From positions 52,655,213 to 52,719,212 of the forward strand of contig OY759215.1 in assembly GCA_963662175.1 (NCBI GenBank): DNA of 64,000 bases. The letters run 5' to 3'. Of the stretch, positions 8,937 to 23,900 are shown piece after piece. Every line of letters begins with the position of its first letter. The stretch's first letter is position 1. This DNA is from Aradus depressus (Eukaryota > Arthropoda > Insecta > Hemiptera > Aradidae). The notes beneath the pieces were generated by a model. That model was not told the origin of the DNA. It did not search any database and saw nothing but the letters and a program-made list of their open reading frames with translations. The translations under genes and the position numbers were made by a program.

Positions 8937-11900
8937 CTGAAATACATTAAATTAAATGTTATTATTAAAAATAAATAAATGTACAATAAATACGCAAAAA
9001 CCTGACGGAGGATTAGTATCAATAACACTCCTCTTCATTTGTTATCATAAGGTGAGTAAAAGTGAAGTTATAATGGATAGGTGTGCGGAAACGAAAGATT
9101 TTCCAACAAACCTCGGGGATGAATTATGAGAATTTTTTATTTTTTCGTTACGACTTGGGGAAAAAATCTTTAAGTTTTATCAAAATCTAAGATTTCAATT
9201 CCGAAACTTTTTCCCGATCATCATAAAGATAATGTGCAGGTATGCAAAAAGGCATTTTCTACGATTTTGGGAATAACAAATAAAAGGATTGATTATGTTT
9301 GTAAGAACCAACGGAGAACAGAGGTGGCGACAAGGTCAGCAATAAATATGCTGGTCACTGAGCTGCTGTAAAAGCCTTTATAGAAAGCATTCGGAGCATA
9401 GAAAACCACTACTGTAGGGGCAAAAACGTTTTTCACCAAAATTTGCCCAATGACCTAAGCATTAGAACCCTTTGGAAAACCTACAATCAAAGTAATCCTG
9501 ATCTGGAAGTCAAATTTGAATTTTTTTGTCTCGACTACAACATAGGCTTTGGTACATCAGCCACTGATGCCGGTTCCACTTGCACGACGTTTGTTACAAT
9601 TTTGCGATATGTCAGGGCTTATCTTCAACTGGACAGACGAAAGAAAACACCTTCTTTTATAGGTGGTGTGAAAGTGACCATAATGGTCCAATGAAGTCTG
9701 AATCTAAAATGTATTATGTTTATTACTTTTGTATTTTTTTCTATTGTTTTTGATAAAAACTTTCTTCCAATTATTATAATTTTCTTAATATTAGTATACC
9801 TACTTCCAAAAAAATAATGTTCCACCATTACATACTTGACATTTAAAAAAAATGGAGTAACTTTGTACCAAATTGTTGCAAAGGAGAGTATGTCCCTGAT
9901 ACTGTTGCAAAACGGAGTAGTAGGTCCAAAATAAAAATTCAAATACTTATTTCAAAATTACCTAATAAATAGATTTGCTAGGCTTTGGGGAAATAAAACA
10001 AACTTTTTTTCTGTTTTGTTTAAAATAAAATTACATTCATAAAGCTAAAACTTATCTAACTACAGTTTTTTGCGTCTGATGAAAATGTGATCATCAGGAC
10101 ATTCTCCCTTTTGCAATTGGGCGACTCAAATTATATTTGTTTAAAATTGTTGGTGATTTGGCGTGGAATAACTCAATGAGTAAACTGTAAACTGGATGAA
10201 AAAAGTAAGATAATACATTGCGGGATTCAGATAAAATATAACTGACCTGCATGCCAACAGGGATACCATCAGTAGTGAAGCCAACAGGACACTGGCTAAC
10301 CGGCATGCCGAGGATATTAAATATTGTGCAGTAAGACACATCCAGGATTTTGGAACACATCCTATGATGGTAAGGGGCCTCGGAGGGGAACGTGGGATAC
10401 AGGAGCACACCGTCAGTTTTCAACACATCCTGAAACAATAGAATCACTTATAGTTACATCCTAGAAGAATATAAGAGACCTGGAGTAATTTTTCGAACGC
10501 CAAGTATTGAAACATCCGTACAGAAAACTTAAGAGGTTCCCAATCTTTTGAAGATCACGACCCAACAGTTCAGAAACATTTGGCGACCCACCTTGCTTGG
10601 GTTGCAACCACAAATAAAATAAGTTGAAAATGTATTCAAAAAATATCTGTTTCAAATATAGGTCAAAGAAGCAATGACGTGAAGGGCCGACTACGGCAAG
10701 GTCTGACGTTTGGATAACTTCCCTGCATACGTAATGTCCCCCCACTCTTCCCACAAAAATAAATTAATATTTAATGATTTCAAGCAAGCGAAAAAAAAGC
10801 AATTGCACGGGAATCCGGGCTCTAGTTATGACGAAAAAAAAACATGAGTATGTAAAAAGTATTTACCTCCAATTTTTTCTGTAGTTGGTTTGCTTTTTTT
10901 CGGACAATGAGTCTGGCATTTTGTGGAGTCATATCTAATAAGGCTTTCAGAGGGCCGTAGAGTAGGCAGGAAACGGAGGCCGAACTCTGGGAGGTGAGTT
11001 TCTTCAACATCAACTCTAACACTCGAAGAAAACCCCAATCCTTACCAACAAAAAAATAAATAAATAAATATGGAAGAAAAGGAATTAAGTTGAAATTATA
11101 AATTTCTAAATTATATATCGTCCCTAAGAAAATTATCATAACTCAAAAAATAAGAAGTTCGCAGAAGCAAATGAAAATTGACAATTTTCAGATTAGCTTC
11201 TTTTCAAAATTGTAGGAAAATTGAGTGTCAGTCAAAGATGGAAGAAAAACAGGCAATACTATTCAAATGCCAACGTTTCGATATATTTTATATGATCATC
11301 AGGGCCTACAAACATGGGGGACCTACAAACATGTTTAGTAATGTATTCATATTTAATTTTAATTTGTATTAGTGTACGTTCATGTTTATGGTTAATAATG
11401 TATCTATATTTAATTTTAACGTTTAGTAATGTATTCAAAGTAAGTCAGGTTCAATTTTTAACTTGTTATAATGTCTATTTTAATATTCAGTAATGTTTAT
11501 CAACACACTAATTTTGTTTAATTGTGATTCTAATCTTGATTCCCCCCAATGTTTGTAGGCCCTGATGATGATATAAAATATATCGAAACGTTGGCATTTG
11601 AATAGTGTTTTCTTCCATCTTTGACTGACCCTCAATATTCCTAAAATTAAGAATCTATAGTCGCTAATCAACATCTACTTTTCAAAATAATATTTATACA
11701 AATGTTAAACTATCTGACATTCTGTTAAACATTTTCTGACTTAGGACAATATGTCTTGATAATTGGAAAAAATAATTATTGTTTTTCCCCAATTCCCATA
11801 ACTTACACATAATTAATTCATGACCAAAAAGTGTCACAATAAAATGTAATTAATTGAATAACGTCAATAATGTTTATTCAATTATAGGTATTGTTATTAT

Positions 11901-14900
11901 TATTCCCAATAGTATGAATGTCAATAAGAACAAACGAAATGTTCTTCCCCAGAACGAATTAATCAATACATTTTTAGCTGCCACTACCAAACCGTTTGAT
12001 CTAAAATTCGTTAGTTGAATTACAAAGAGCTACACTAAATCCTCATACTAAATTTTGTGAGTATAGCAACAGAGTTGTCGGGGGCGCAAAACAAGGAAAC
12101 TAGAATTTGACCTTTGTTTTCGAAACATTTGTCAGTATTCTTCAAAGAAAAAAAAAAAAAAAAAAAAATTGGTTTCTGCGTCAGGAAGGACAATTAATTC
12201 CTGCATATATCGAGGTAAGGGGGCTCATGAAATACCCGTCTAATATCCCATCATATCGTTTGTTTGTTTATATTTTTAACAGTTGGTAGTTTTGTGGGCA
12301 AGTGCTCAAGTTATCAAACAAGAGTCGCATCTTAGTTTACCACCATATTGGCCTTGTTAGGAGTCTCAGAATGTTTATGCATTTGTATCTCAAACATCGT
12401 GCTGTCTGAGATTTTATCAATCACCTCAGTAAGTAAATATGTTTTTTGAGTTCTGATGTAAGTTTAAGTAATTGAGGAGTTTAGAAACATCCAATGGTGT
12501 ACAGGTTGTGGTCCACCCAAAAATATCAACAGATGAGGTTAAAAAAAAAAGTAAGGCTGCTTGTAGCATTTTAACCTTCAAACTCAACTGCAAAAATCTA
12601 TGTCATAGCGTTGAGAACATGTAAGCTGTTGGCGTTAATATCTTATATTTCATTTCCTATAATCATCATACAATATAAATAAATATGTAACTAAAACAAA
12701 AAAAAAAAAAACACTCACATCTGGGTGCTGATCATCTTTTTGAAAGACGTTTTCTATTCCCTTCATTTCCAGGATCAGGGAATTGAGGTACAAGTTGTCA
12801 CTGAATTCCTTCAGCAGTATCTGAAATCATACCAAATGCCAATAATTATAATGTAAATTCATTCCACTCACAGTGCACGCATACATCAAAATCAACAAGC
12901 AGAAATTACCGAATATAGTAATTAGAGTTTATAAATCAATTCACGATATAGCAATGCTAAATTGGTTCAAGAAAACACATAAAGCATTCATTGTTAATTA
13001 AAAACTCTTAGTTTAAATAATAATGACAATTTGATTTATAAAGACCGTTTTGGCAAACCCTTCATAATAAGTAATTTCAATTTAGATTATAAAATTGGGC
13101 AAAGTCCTAAGCTAACAATTAAACTAAAGAAACTTAGCCTTAATGCTATTCATATTAACCCTGAACTTTATTATTATACTTAATATGTTTAATTATATTT
13201 GTTTTCATACTGTTTAAAGTAACTGACGTAACGAAAATATTATTATTCAATGTTAGTCGATAAGTTCGATAGTGGAGAAACCACTGACCAGAGCCACCCT
13301 CCCATCATCCCAGGGGATGCTTCCTTCTTCGAGGGGAGGAGTTATATTCATATTTTCTGCCAATTTATTTAGAAATAAGGCTGAGGTCTGCTTAAGATAA
13401 GCTGCTCTCCCAGAACTCTCTTCTCAGAGATATTCATTCTATCCTCAGGGCTCACACCGATCAGATCTTTCTGTTCATAGTACTTTGTTTTACATTTTTA
13501 TAATTGTGAATAAATTATATATATATATATATTTTTTTACCTTGTTTGATGCATATTAGCCATGTCACTGTGTTATCTAATTATTTACGACATCCATGGC
13601 CCCGTGAGGGAGTTCTATCTACGAAATAGAACTCACTCCCGGACGGGATTCGAACCCGCCAACCGTAGTGAGACCATGCGACCTAAGCCCTACGCTCTAG
13701 CCCGCATGGCCACCATGGCTCCAATAAATTATAAGTAGTGTAATAGTATATTTGTAATCTGAATAATAAAGTTACGTTTTTAAAAACGGACTTTGTGGTT
13801 GTTAAACTTTAACTTGTATACATTTTCAAACTAGCTTACAAATAAATTTTCTAATTACGACAAAATATGCAATGTTGTGCAGTAAAAATCTAAAACGTGC
13901 AATTTTGCCAAAAAAAGTTAAAAACATGAATTTCGTGTAAGATAAAATTTATATACATTAATCAGGATGCCTTAACTCGTAAAAATAAATTATTTAATGA
14001 TTTCAAGCAAGCGAAAAAAAAATGCAATTGTACTCTAGTCATTACCATTCAGCTGATCAATCTCAATTTTGAATATGTCAATGTTAATATTGTTAATGTA
14101 ATGGTCACTGACTCGATTGTACAGGGATGATCCCAATAAACAATAAAAACTATTATTATTAGTATTAACCATACAAGGTGTTTTCTGCTATGCCTAGCTC
14201 CCATAAAACCGGGCATGATTGAGCATATTATGTTGTTTGATAAGAAACTTACCTCCTGTACACTGCAGCCATACTTGTCCTTAAGACTGTTGACTGCCTT
14301 CATGATTCCCTGGACCACCTCAACATTGGGAACAGTCTGCAGAATGGACACATCCTCTTGTCTGTACATGTAGTGAATTTTCACTTTGCTCACATCAACC
14401 TACAAACATACACATGTAACTAATTAAAAACATGCAAATGGAAAGTCAACTTCCTGATGAAAGAATTTGAAAATAAGCAGTTTTTCCCTAATTGTCCAAG
14501 TTTCAAACAGAAAATATCATAAAGGCTGTGAGGAAACCGCGATTTATACACAGCCTGGGCACTTAGAAGCTGCGTAAAGTAATCGGATTTCTATATTAGA
14601 TGATTAAATTGTTTGTTCGAATACATTTTTGCAATATGTTTTGATATAGTGGAAAAACTAATATAACAAATAAAAGCAAAGAGATTGTACAACATTTTTA
14701 TTGTCTAAGTTAATAAAAAATATATAAATATAGTGGTACAGGTTTCTGTTTACGCCAGTTTAGTTTGCTAAGTTGGTATATTTATACAATTCTGAGATTA
14801 TCAGGCTGTACACAAGAGAGCACCGGTAGCTCAGAAGTGGCGTGCTAGCCTCCTGAGCTCAAGATCGCGAGTTCGAAACTCGGCCAAGGGCTCTTAGGCT

Positions 14901-17900
14901 TTATATATGTGAGAAGTAAAATTCTTGAGAACGCCGTTCATCGGATGGGACGTTAAGCGATGGTCCCGAGCCTGTGTGATGTCAGGTACTCGTTAAAGAC
15001 CTACCTTAGATAACTAAACCTAAATAGGCAAAATTTAGGACTCCCATAGTAGATCTAACAAGGAAGGGATAAGCCCATTGGTAGTCCTTTCAATATATTT
15101 ACCTTACCTGAGTCTGTGACTTTCCAACCCGAAGGGAAAATCCAGAGGGAAGTCCTACAACTGTATTAATCGTCTTTGTTTTCACATTATTATTACTTTT
15201 TTGAAGTTACTATAACGATAATTCACGGACAACTTTTTAATTATTTTAGTAGTACATCATTCACGAACAACATTTACTGATGTTTGAACTACCGGAGTAG
15301 TGTGATTGGGTGTGTTGTGTGCTTCATTGTACCTTTTCATTGTGTGCTTGATGACGTACTATAAGGGGGAACTAGTGTTTACCTACGCACCACCTTATCA
15401 AATTTTCATTCGAACACTTTTGAGAACAGTGTACTAAAGCCATATTTAAACAATTATTCTCATTAATTACTATAGCCAGCGAATTTGTCATAAATCTGTA
15501 TGTCCCAGAGTATTTATTATTATTTTTTTTTTGAACCGACTTTCCAATAATGAAAAAAAACTTACCAGCCTGTCTATGTTGGTGTATCTGCCTGTGTGTT
15601 TGTGAACACTATAACTCCCGATAGAATGAATGTATCGACACGACATTTTATATTTGTATCCAGAACGCCATTATAACGACACATATTGATTTTCAGCTAA
15701 ATCGGCCAAAGAGAAGGGAAACGATGATTTTAACACAAAAACCCTCTTAATGAATGTACCAAATTCAGTATGAAGATTGACAAGTCCCTGTGTGATTCAA
15801 CTATTGATTTTTAGGCTAAATGGTCCATTGGTTTTAGAGGGTGAGAGAAACGTTAATTGATTAATTCGTTCTGGGGAAGTACATTGCCGGTGAATCACCG
15901 ACGACTTTTTTTTTTTTTACTGCGACAGCTGAACGAAGTGTAGGGGAAGTTATATAATCGATCAGAAATTCCTAAAAAACGCAATTTTAAAAACCCCTAT
16001 TCTAATTAAACCTGGGAGGACATCTTTGATTTAAGCTAAATCGACCGAAAATACGTGAGTCTCAAGGCAAAAATCTTAATAACTGTCGAATAGTTTAAAT
16101 CCGAATATTTTGAAAAGTTATATTGTTCTGTTAAAACAGTACGCAGGGGCTAGGGAATAACAGCCTCAGGTAATTTCAGAGTTTTATAAATATGCCAACC
16201 TAGCAAACTTAAATGTTACTGTTGAATTCTGTGCTGATGATGACGTAAGAACACACTACGCTTATATATTTTTGTGAAACTAGACAATATTTATGTTAAA
16301 CAAATTCTGTGATTTTATTTTGTTTCACTATTTCTTCTTTTTTCTCATTATATCATATTGGCTAGAACGACACAGATGCAAAACTCATTTAACAAGAACT
16401 GGGCCTAAAGAGATTAAGGGTCTACTATTTTTAAATGGTATATATTGACTTCTGATGAAAGACTGAAATTGAAGGAAACATATTTTTTTTTCAATTTCTC
16501 ATCGAAAATCAAAGAGTATAATGAAAAGTATAAAAATCCGCTAAAACAAAAACTTATACACCTAAATAAAGGGAGAATATGAGCTAACAATATTATAGGT
16601 TAGGGGGGGGGGGGGCCTCGGTTGGGTTTCGAACCCACGTTTTTGAGCTCAGAAGACAAGCACGCAATATTATATACTAACCAAACCACATTTACAATGT
16701 CCATAAACTCAAGTATTGCTATACATTGAAAAATAAGGCTGTACCTCTTCGTCGAATCTCAATTTTCCAATTTTACTTTTGTCCGGTATCAGACTTTTCA
16801 TCATAAGTGGGAGATCCTCAGCATATCTTGTGATAGGGCCCAAAGTGAAGTAATGGTTCCACATAGGATCATCACTTGATGGGATATGGCCAGTGATGGG
16901 TACATAACCTAGTAACAATAATAATAATATAATTTGTAATGTAGTTGCGAAAATGGAGAGAATTAAACAGAAAAAAAATTTAACCAATTGTTTTTTTTAT
17001 ACAACTAGAAGAGACCTTAAAATCAACTGAGAACAATTAAAAATATTATTTTTCAACTTAATTGATGAGTGGATAGGATTAATCCCAAATTCTCAGCCAT
17101 ATGCGCTTTCCCATAACTTACAAAAAAAAAATATATAACAATACATATATTTATTACGGATAGAGCCGAAAATTGGGTAAACCTTTATCATTAGCTTTAT
17201 CAGGGTAAAATCCGCCTTATCCAAAAAATCTGGATAAACCAAAAATAAAAAAATGTTTCCAGGATTACTCCTCGATATATAAGACACGGGAGGGTCATAT
17301 TTTAAACTTTTCGGATATTAATTATACTTTTATATATGAAAGACTAAAAATGACCCTCCCATGCCATATATATCGAGATAAGGAAGGGGTTGAAATTACA
17401 ACAAGGAATTCCCTGTTATTTTAGCAATACCGAAAGTACTCCCATAATTAGTATATCTTGTGAAATAAACAATATTTTTGAAAAACATTTTTCTTTATAA
17501 ATTTTTTTATTAAGTGTTTCACAATATCTCTGCGAAAGATGTAACGTATCAAAAAGATGCAACTGTTGCTGGGTACAACAACGTGGCGTGAATGGCGTGT
17601 GAGAGGAAGGCCACCCAGTGGTAGGTCCTCGGGACGAAAATTTACCTGAATTATTAAGACACTGCAAGTGTGAGCATGTCACAATAAGAAAAGATAATAA
17701 TAAAATAAAGGAATTGAAAGAAAATTTTGATGGATGGGTAGTAAGAGCGAGGTAATAAAAGCAAGGAAGTTAGTGTTGAGAAATATTAAGAACAAAAATG
17801 TTTCAAGATGGCAATAAATCGCGGTTTCACCTCTTCAACCTTCGTGGAGGGTTATGTGTTAAGTGTTGTGAAGATAATGTACGGATTTCTGGGTTTGTAT

Positions 17901-20900
17901 TTGTGTAAAGATTGCTAAAAACCCGTATGTAAGTAGTTTGTATTGTTTCGGGTGCTGGTTTTTGATTGAAACGCCTGAATTCGTTTTATGTTGTATGTTT
18001 TTGCTGAACCGCATATCTGTGATCCGAATGTCCATAACGATCTCAGTAAGTAAGTGTAACAATTCCTTTTATGTGTCATGTCTAATTTTGATCGTCGATT
18101 TAGAAGTTCGTAGAGTATTTTGAGTCGACAGTTCGGTGTCAGTCCTATGTATCGTACAGTATTAGTTTGAGGGAGGGGCTTGTCGTAGATAAAAACGGCG
18201 GGGCATGTTTCCCGTCGAAGTGTAAATGTAATGTGATTTATCTTTATTAAGTTTTATTTTCCATGTGTTGCACCAGTTTTTGATTTGTGTAAGATGGTGT
18301 TGTAGTGTAAATGAAGGGTGTATGTGAAGTGCAGCAGCAGCTAAGGCGGCTGGTGAGTGATAAAACTAAAAGTAAAGACAAAATTATTAATATTATAATA
18401 ATTTACTAATTTATATAAATTACATGAAATAATGTTCGTTTATTTAATAAAATGATTACTGATGACTTGAGAACATTAATAAAATTAGAAGCTTGTCCAA
18501 TATAATTCCTTCATTATCGTAAAAAACTAAATTAATAACAATGAAGATAATTAAAATTATAAGAAATAGAAAGAAAATAGAAAATTTATTTATTTCCAGT
18601 TGTTTTAAACTATCAAGAAACCTGCTTTTTGAGCAGAAATGAAGGTATCTGATGCCTTCCATTGAGTCAAAAGTGTGGTTATTGTCGATAATGTGAGTCG
18701 CAAAAGTGAACCGGTTGCCTCGGTACTTTCTTTCAGTTTTTGTTCTTTGATACCTATCTCTATCTAAGCACTATGGACGATACTGAAATTAAGAAAAAAA
18801 GTGAGGTATGTTATCCACAGTGCGCGACATGCAACCAATTGTATATTGGACAGACTGGACGAAGTTTTAAAGGTAGAACTGAAATAAAACACTCACCAGA
18901 CTTGTCTTAGTTTATAAAACTAAACCTGACGAGTGTCTGAATAGACAATATTTTTTTTTAAAGTTTGTTTTATTTATTTTAATTATTAAATTGAATATCA
19001 GATTAAACTTTAGAACTAAGGAACCAGCTATCAATCAATAATCAGACGTTGCACTGGCAGATCTATGCGAAAGTAATGAAGACAATATCTAATAACACTC
19101 AGAAAAATAAAAATAAATAAATAATAATTAAAAATGGGATCTCTGTGTGAGCTTGGATCGTTGAACGGTAGTTCCTTCTCTCTTCTCAATTAGAGTCTAG
19201 TTAACATCATCTAATTTTTTCTTCAACTTCTTTTTTTGTTGAATAATGTGAAATATTCCAACAAATAAAACAATAGAATACCTGGAGTTGGCTTGTGTCC
19301 GTAGACCCCGCAGAAGTGTGAGGGAACTCGGAGAGATCCTGCAATGTCGGAACCTATCCCAATCACAGAGGCTCCTGACGACACCAGCGCTACCTGACAG
19401 TAACACAGGGTTTATATGTAGTGCTGATAAATATAATAAGGTTTATGTCAATTAATAACAGACATAAAATTGCAGAGTGCGAATATTAATGAGTCTAAGG
19501 CTGCAATCACAATGGCGCGACCAATCGCATGCAGTCAACAGTATAAAACTGATCTCACGCCACTAGTTGTCTATTCAGTTTCATCACTTCGCACTTCATG
19601 AAGAGTAGTTGAGAAAACGAAGGCAAAAGAACATTCAGCTATATTTTTTCCGAGTATTGTTTGAGTAAGTTTTGTGAGTTAGTTAAACTTGTGGAGCCCA
19701 TCTATAAAGAACGTGAATATCAGATTCAGAGGCAGTGTATCAGTTGGGACTGGCTACCATTTCCACATCTTGTTGTGCCAGCTTCTAATTGAAAAGCTTC
19801 TAATTTGAATGACTTTTCACAACTAAAGAAATATTTCAAGAACCAATTTGTTTAAAATTCCGTTGCATCACTCACTCGTGTGAATTTCTCTAAAAGAAAG
19901 AAGTCCAAAAGACGACCAGTGTCAAGCAAACATTCTTGTAACAGTGATACCTGGATACATAGAATTTTCGTCGATAAGAGGTTATGTATCAGTCTTCACT
20001 TAAATGGAATGAAAAATAATCTTTATTCTGGGACGCACATCCCTAAGAATAATAATATAAGATGTAAACAAGAGTATCAGCAAATTGAGGCAGAATAAAG
20101 AAGAAAAAAAAAGAGAAAAATAAACAGTAAATATTAATGGACAGGCAATGATTAAAACAATAAAAATAAACAAGTGAAAAAGAAAAAAAAAAAAAAATTG
20201 AGAAAAACGAAGTAAAAATAATAATATAAAAAAATAATAACAATAATGAGTTAAATATGAATTATAAAGAACATCAGAGATACACTTAGGAGTATAACAT
20301 AGAGGTCGACACGTAAAATAAGTTATATTTTAGCAATATAGATTTGAAATTTATTTATATATTAAAGTATTTTCCATAAAGAATATGATCGATATTAGGG
20401 AAACATTTATTACAATAAAATTTAGTAAATAATCTATACTTAGGTAATTAGCATTCTTATGTAATATAGCTATAATTTAAAAACGAATGTCAATAATCCA
20501 AATGCTGTCTGTGTAATGAATAATTGACGAACATCATACAAAATAATTGTCATTCTATTTGTTGGCTTCGCAGACCAAAAAATATATTGGGAGAAAAATA
20601 AAACTGTGGAAAAATATATATTATTATATATAAATTCAATATATATATAAATTCAAGATCATCTGAAACAAGCCAAAAGTTAAACTAATTTTTAAATATA
20701 GGTTTCAGAGTTGCCTATAACCAGTTTCAAGGAAACATTAGTGCTAGTGTGAATGCTGTTTATGTGCCAAAATTACACAAACAGGATAATAAGCACAAAA
20801 AATCCATTTTCTTCCGTGGACAGATGAAGTGAGCTCAAAAATAAGTTAGTATGCTTCCTTCTGGCTATTTTCGTTAACAAAAAACAATAGTTCATAGGAT

Positions 20901-23900
20901 ACACAGACACCCATGATACCTCAAAGGACGAGGTTAATTCTAGTAAATCTAATTCTTCATTTACCTCTCCACCAGAAGATCCGCCAGCAGTTCTCCGAGT
21001 ATCATACGGATTGCATGTCCTTCCCTTCTTGGCGCTCCAAGTCTCCCAGTAGAGACACAGCTCTGGGGTGGCTGAGACCAACAGTGGTATTGCCCCCGCA
21101 TTTCGCAGACTTTTGACAACTTCTGCATCTTCTTCGGCAATGTTAGATGAAACACGACTCCGGGCTGCATTGTTACTTAGACCTGTCAAAACAGAATATT
21201 AAAATAAATAGAGAACTCTCTCTCTCATTTATATATGTGAGGAGTTACATTTCACGACGCAGTGTCTAAAAAAATGTTTTTTCTCAGATACCGCAAAGTT
21301 TGATTCTATGCGGATTATGAAATCGATATGTTCTGCAGTCTCGATGCCCCCACATGAACAGATAATACCACACTTCACCCAAAATGCTTTTTATATTCAC
21401 AGAAAAACCAAACTATCTTTTCTACTCAACAATTACCTGTTAATACTCTGAATACTTTTTTCAAAAATAATAGTAATAACATAATATATTTTAAAATGCG
21501 TCGCTATGCGATACATAATATTTAAAATGATTTTCCGTACTGCATATTTTAATATATACTCTCGTGGAAATTGAAAATATAACATCAAGAAGAAAGCTTC
21601 GGTTTGGGTTCAAACTAAATCAAAACATTAGGTGGAGCTAAACTAAAAACCGATACGAACTTATGCTCAGTAGGCTAGCGCGCTAACTCTGTGCTGCCGG
21701 CGTCCTCCTCCAACAAGTGCATATAACATTAGTGCGGTCGGTGCTCACTAAGAAACTACTGAAGTTTCGAATTATTTCAATAAGTATTAAAAGAGATACG
21801 TGTCACTTAACACTGATGCACTATGATTTAGTATATATTCTGTCTGTCAAATGCAGTGAAATGGCAACGGGAAGGGACGACTGGCAAAGATCGGGATTCG
21901 AAAGAACGGGTAGGAAGAGCGGTTCCCAGACTGGAGAAGCACTACGCGGGCTTAAAATGTCTTCTTCAATTAGATATATCGGCCCCTCCAATTCAATTTT
22001 TAATAACGAAAACCCCAGTTCCAACAATTGATGGAAAGGATATATTGGTCTTCTTCGGGCCATGAGGACCCAACTGTCAAATGCAACAGTAAGAGGGGAA
22101 GAACGAAAAAGAATCTACTACTTCTGAACACAGTTACAGAGGTACTGATGGAACAATAAGTCGACAATCCTTATTAATATGTAAAAATAATGAAAATAGG
22201 TAATGTTTTGAACCCAAACCGTTCTACTTTACAACAGGTCTTAGACTCAATTATAGATGGGGACTGTACAGAGAAAGTAGTTAATAGTTAAGAATATAAA
22301 ATTATATATAAATAAAGAACTAAAATGAATACTATTCCAAAGAAAAATAGATATGCTCTAGGATACATTATACTATCTACAGATTACTATAATGTTTTTT
22401 TCATGGTGATGCATTTTCAATTTCCATCTATATTTTTAAATACAGTTTACTAACGTCATAAGCTTATAAAAAACTGCCTCGACTTTGGATTAATTAGTAT
22501 AAGCGACCAACCGGAGAGGTCGAGAATCGAATCATTAGAGAAATTATCTATTATTTACCAATAAATGGATTAAGTGGAAATTAGTATATAGCCTGTACTA
22601 AATTAGAAAAAAGGTCAATTAAATTTTTTTTTTTTTTGGAAAATTATGAAGATACACTCAAAAATTGCTTATTCAGTATTGCTTCAGAAATTGATATTGT
22701 TGATTATAATAAATGAGGATTTTTACCTTTAACAGCGATAGTCTCTTTTATAGTGACTGGAACACCGTACAATGGTTTCTCAATTGCTAAATCTCCAGGG
22801 AAATTCAAATTATTTGCCAAAAATTTGTCGACTGCCTGCGCTTCCTTGATGGCTTCATCAAATCGATCTTGTATCACTCTGAGTAAACATAAAATAAGTA
22901 CATACAATAATTGAAATTTATAAGAAGTTGATAGGTACTATTAACAGACGAATGTACACAAATTAACTTGTCTTGATAACCGACACAACTATTTCATTAG
23001 CATTAAAAATAATTTCTTACCCATTTATTATAGGCTCGACGTCCTTTATTCGGTTTATGTATGTTTCTACAAGATCGGTACATCTTATCTAAAGCAAAAT
23101 TGAGAGAGAATGAATGATTAGTTAACGAAATTATATAAGGTAAACATACATGTAAGGTTATGAACCAATTTTAGAATTAGGTTCAAAATATCTGAGTGTG
23201 TAACATAAAAATCGCAATTAAACCAATTTATTTTTCATCTATACATAATTAAACACATTTAAATGCATTGAAAAAAAGCTTACTAATTGAAAAGATTCAA
23301 AAAGTTTTATGTATATTGACAAAACTAATGCACTCTTGCGACCCTCTCTTCAACTATCAGCTGGTATTAGTACAAAGTTTGTACTACAAACCTCCTCCAT
23401 AAGAGTGTGTTCATAGTAGAACGAAACATTTAAGAAAGATATTTAAAACATATATAATTGTTAACAATATTACAACAATAGCAGTTTAAAAAAAATATAT
23501 AAAAAAATTACTTTTTCTCTAGAGACTCATTTTCAGTCTAAAGAACACATAGGTTCCGAAACACTGGCACATGAGACGTACACTTGACTCTTCTGGCATC
23601 CGAAAAATTATTCAATGTTTTTCGAAAGGAACAAAAATAATTATAGTATTCTAGAGACAACCGCCCGACTACCGATTGTTTAGGGAAAACTAATCCAAAT
23701 TCCAAATTGCCATAGGCAGGAACGGACTTACACTTTATTGCGCCCAGAGACAAAAAATATTCTGGCCTATTTAAGGAATGAGAAATTCTTATTTTTATTT
23801 AGATAAAATTTTTATAAATAAAATTATAATAATAAAAAATACATTACATATATTACAATATAATAAATATACAATTTTTTTTCCTAATTTAATATTTATT

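Noticed and set aside
17938..18123. Plus-strand 61-codon gene
   Set aside because: It is the antisense shadow of the Jockey-like RT remnant on the minus strand.
20913..21116. Plus-strand frame over the amidase exon
   Set aside because: It is the antisense shadow of FAAH2 exon 4, which has full motif support.
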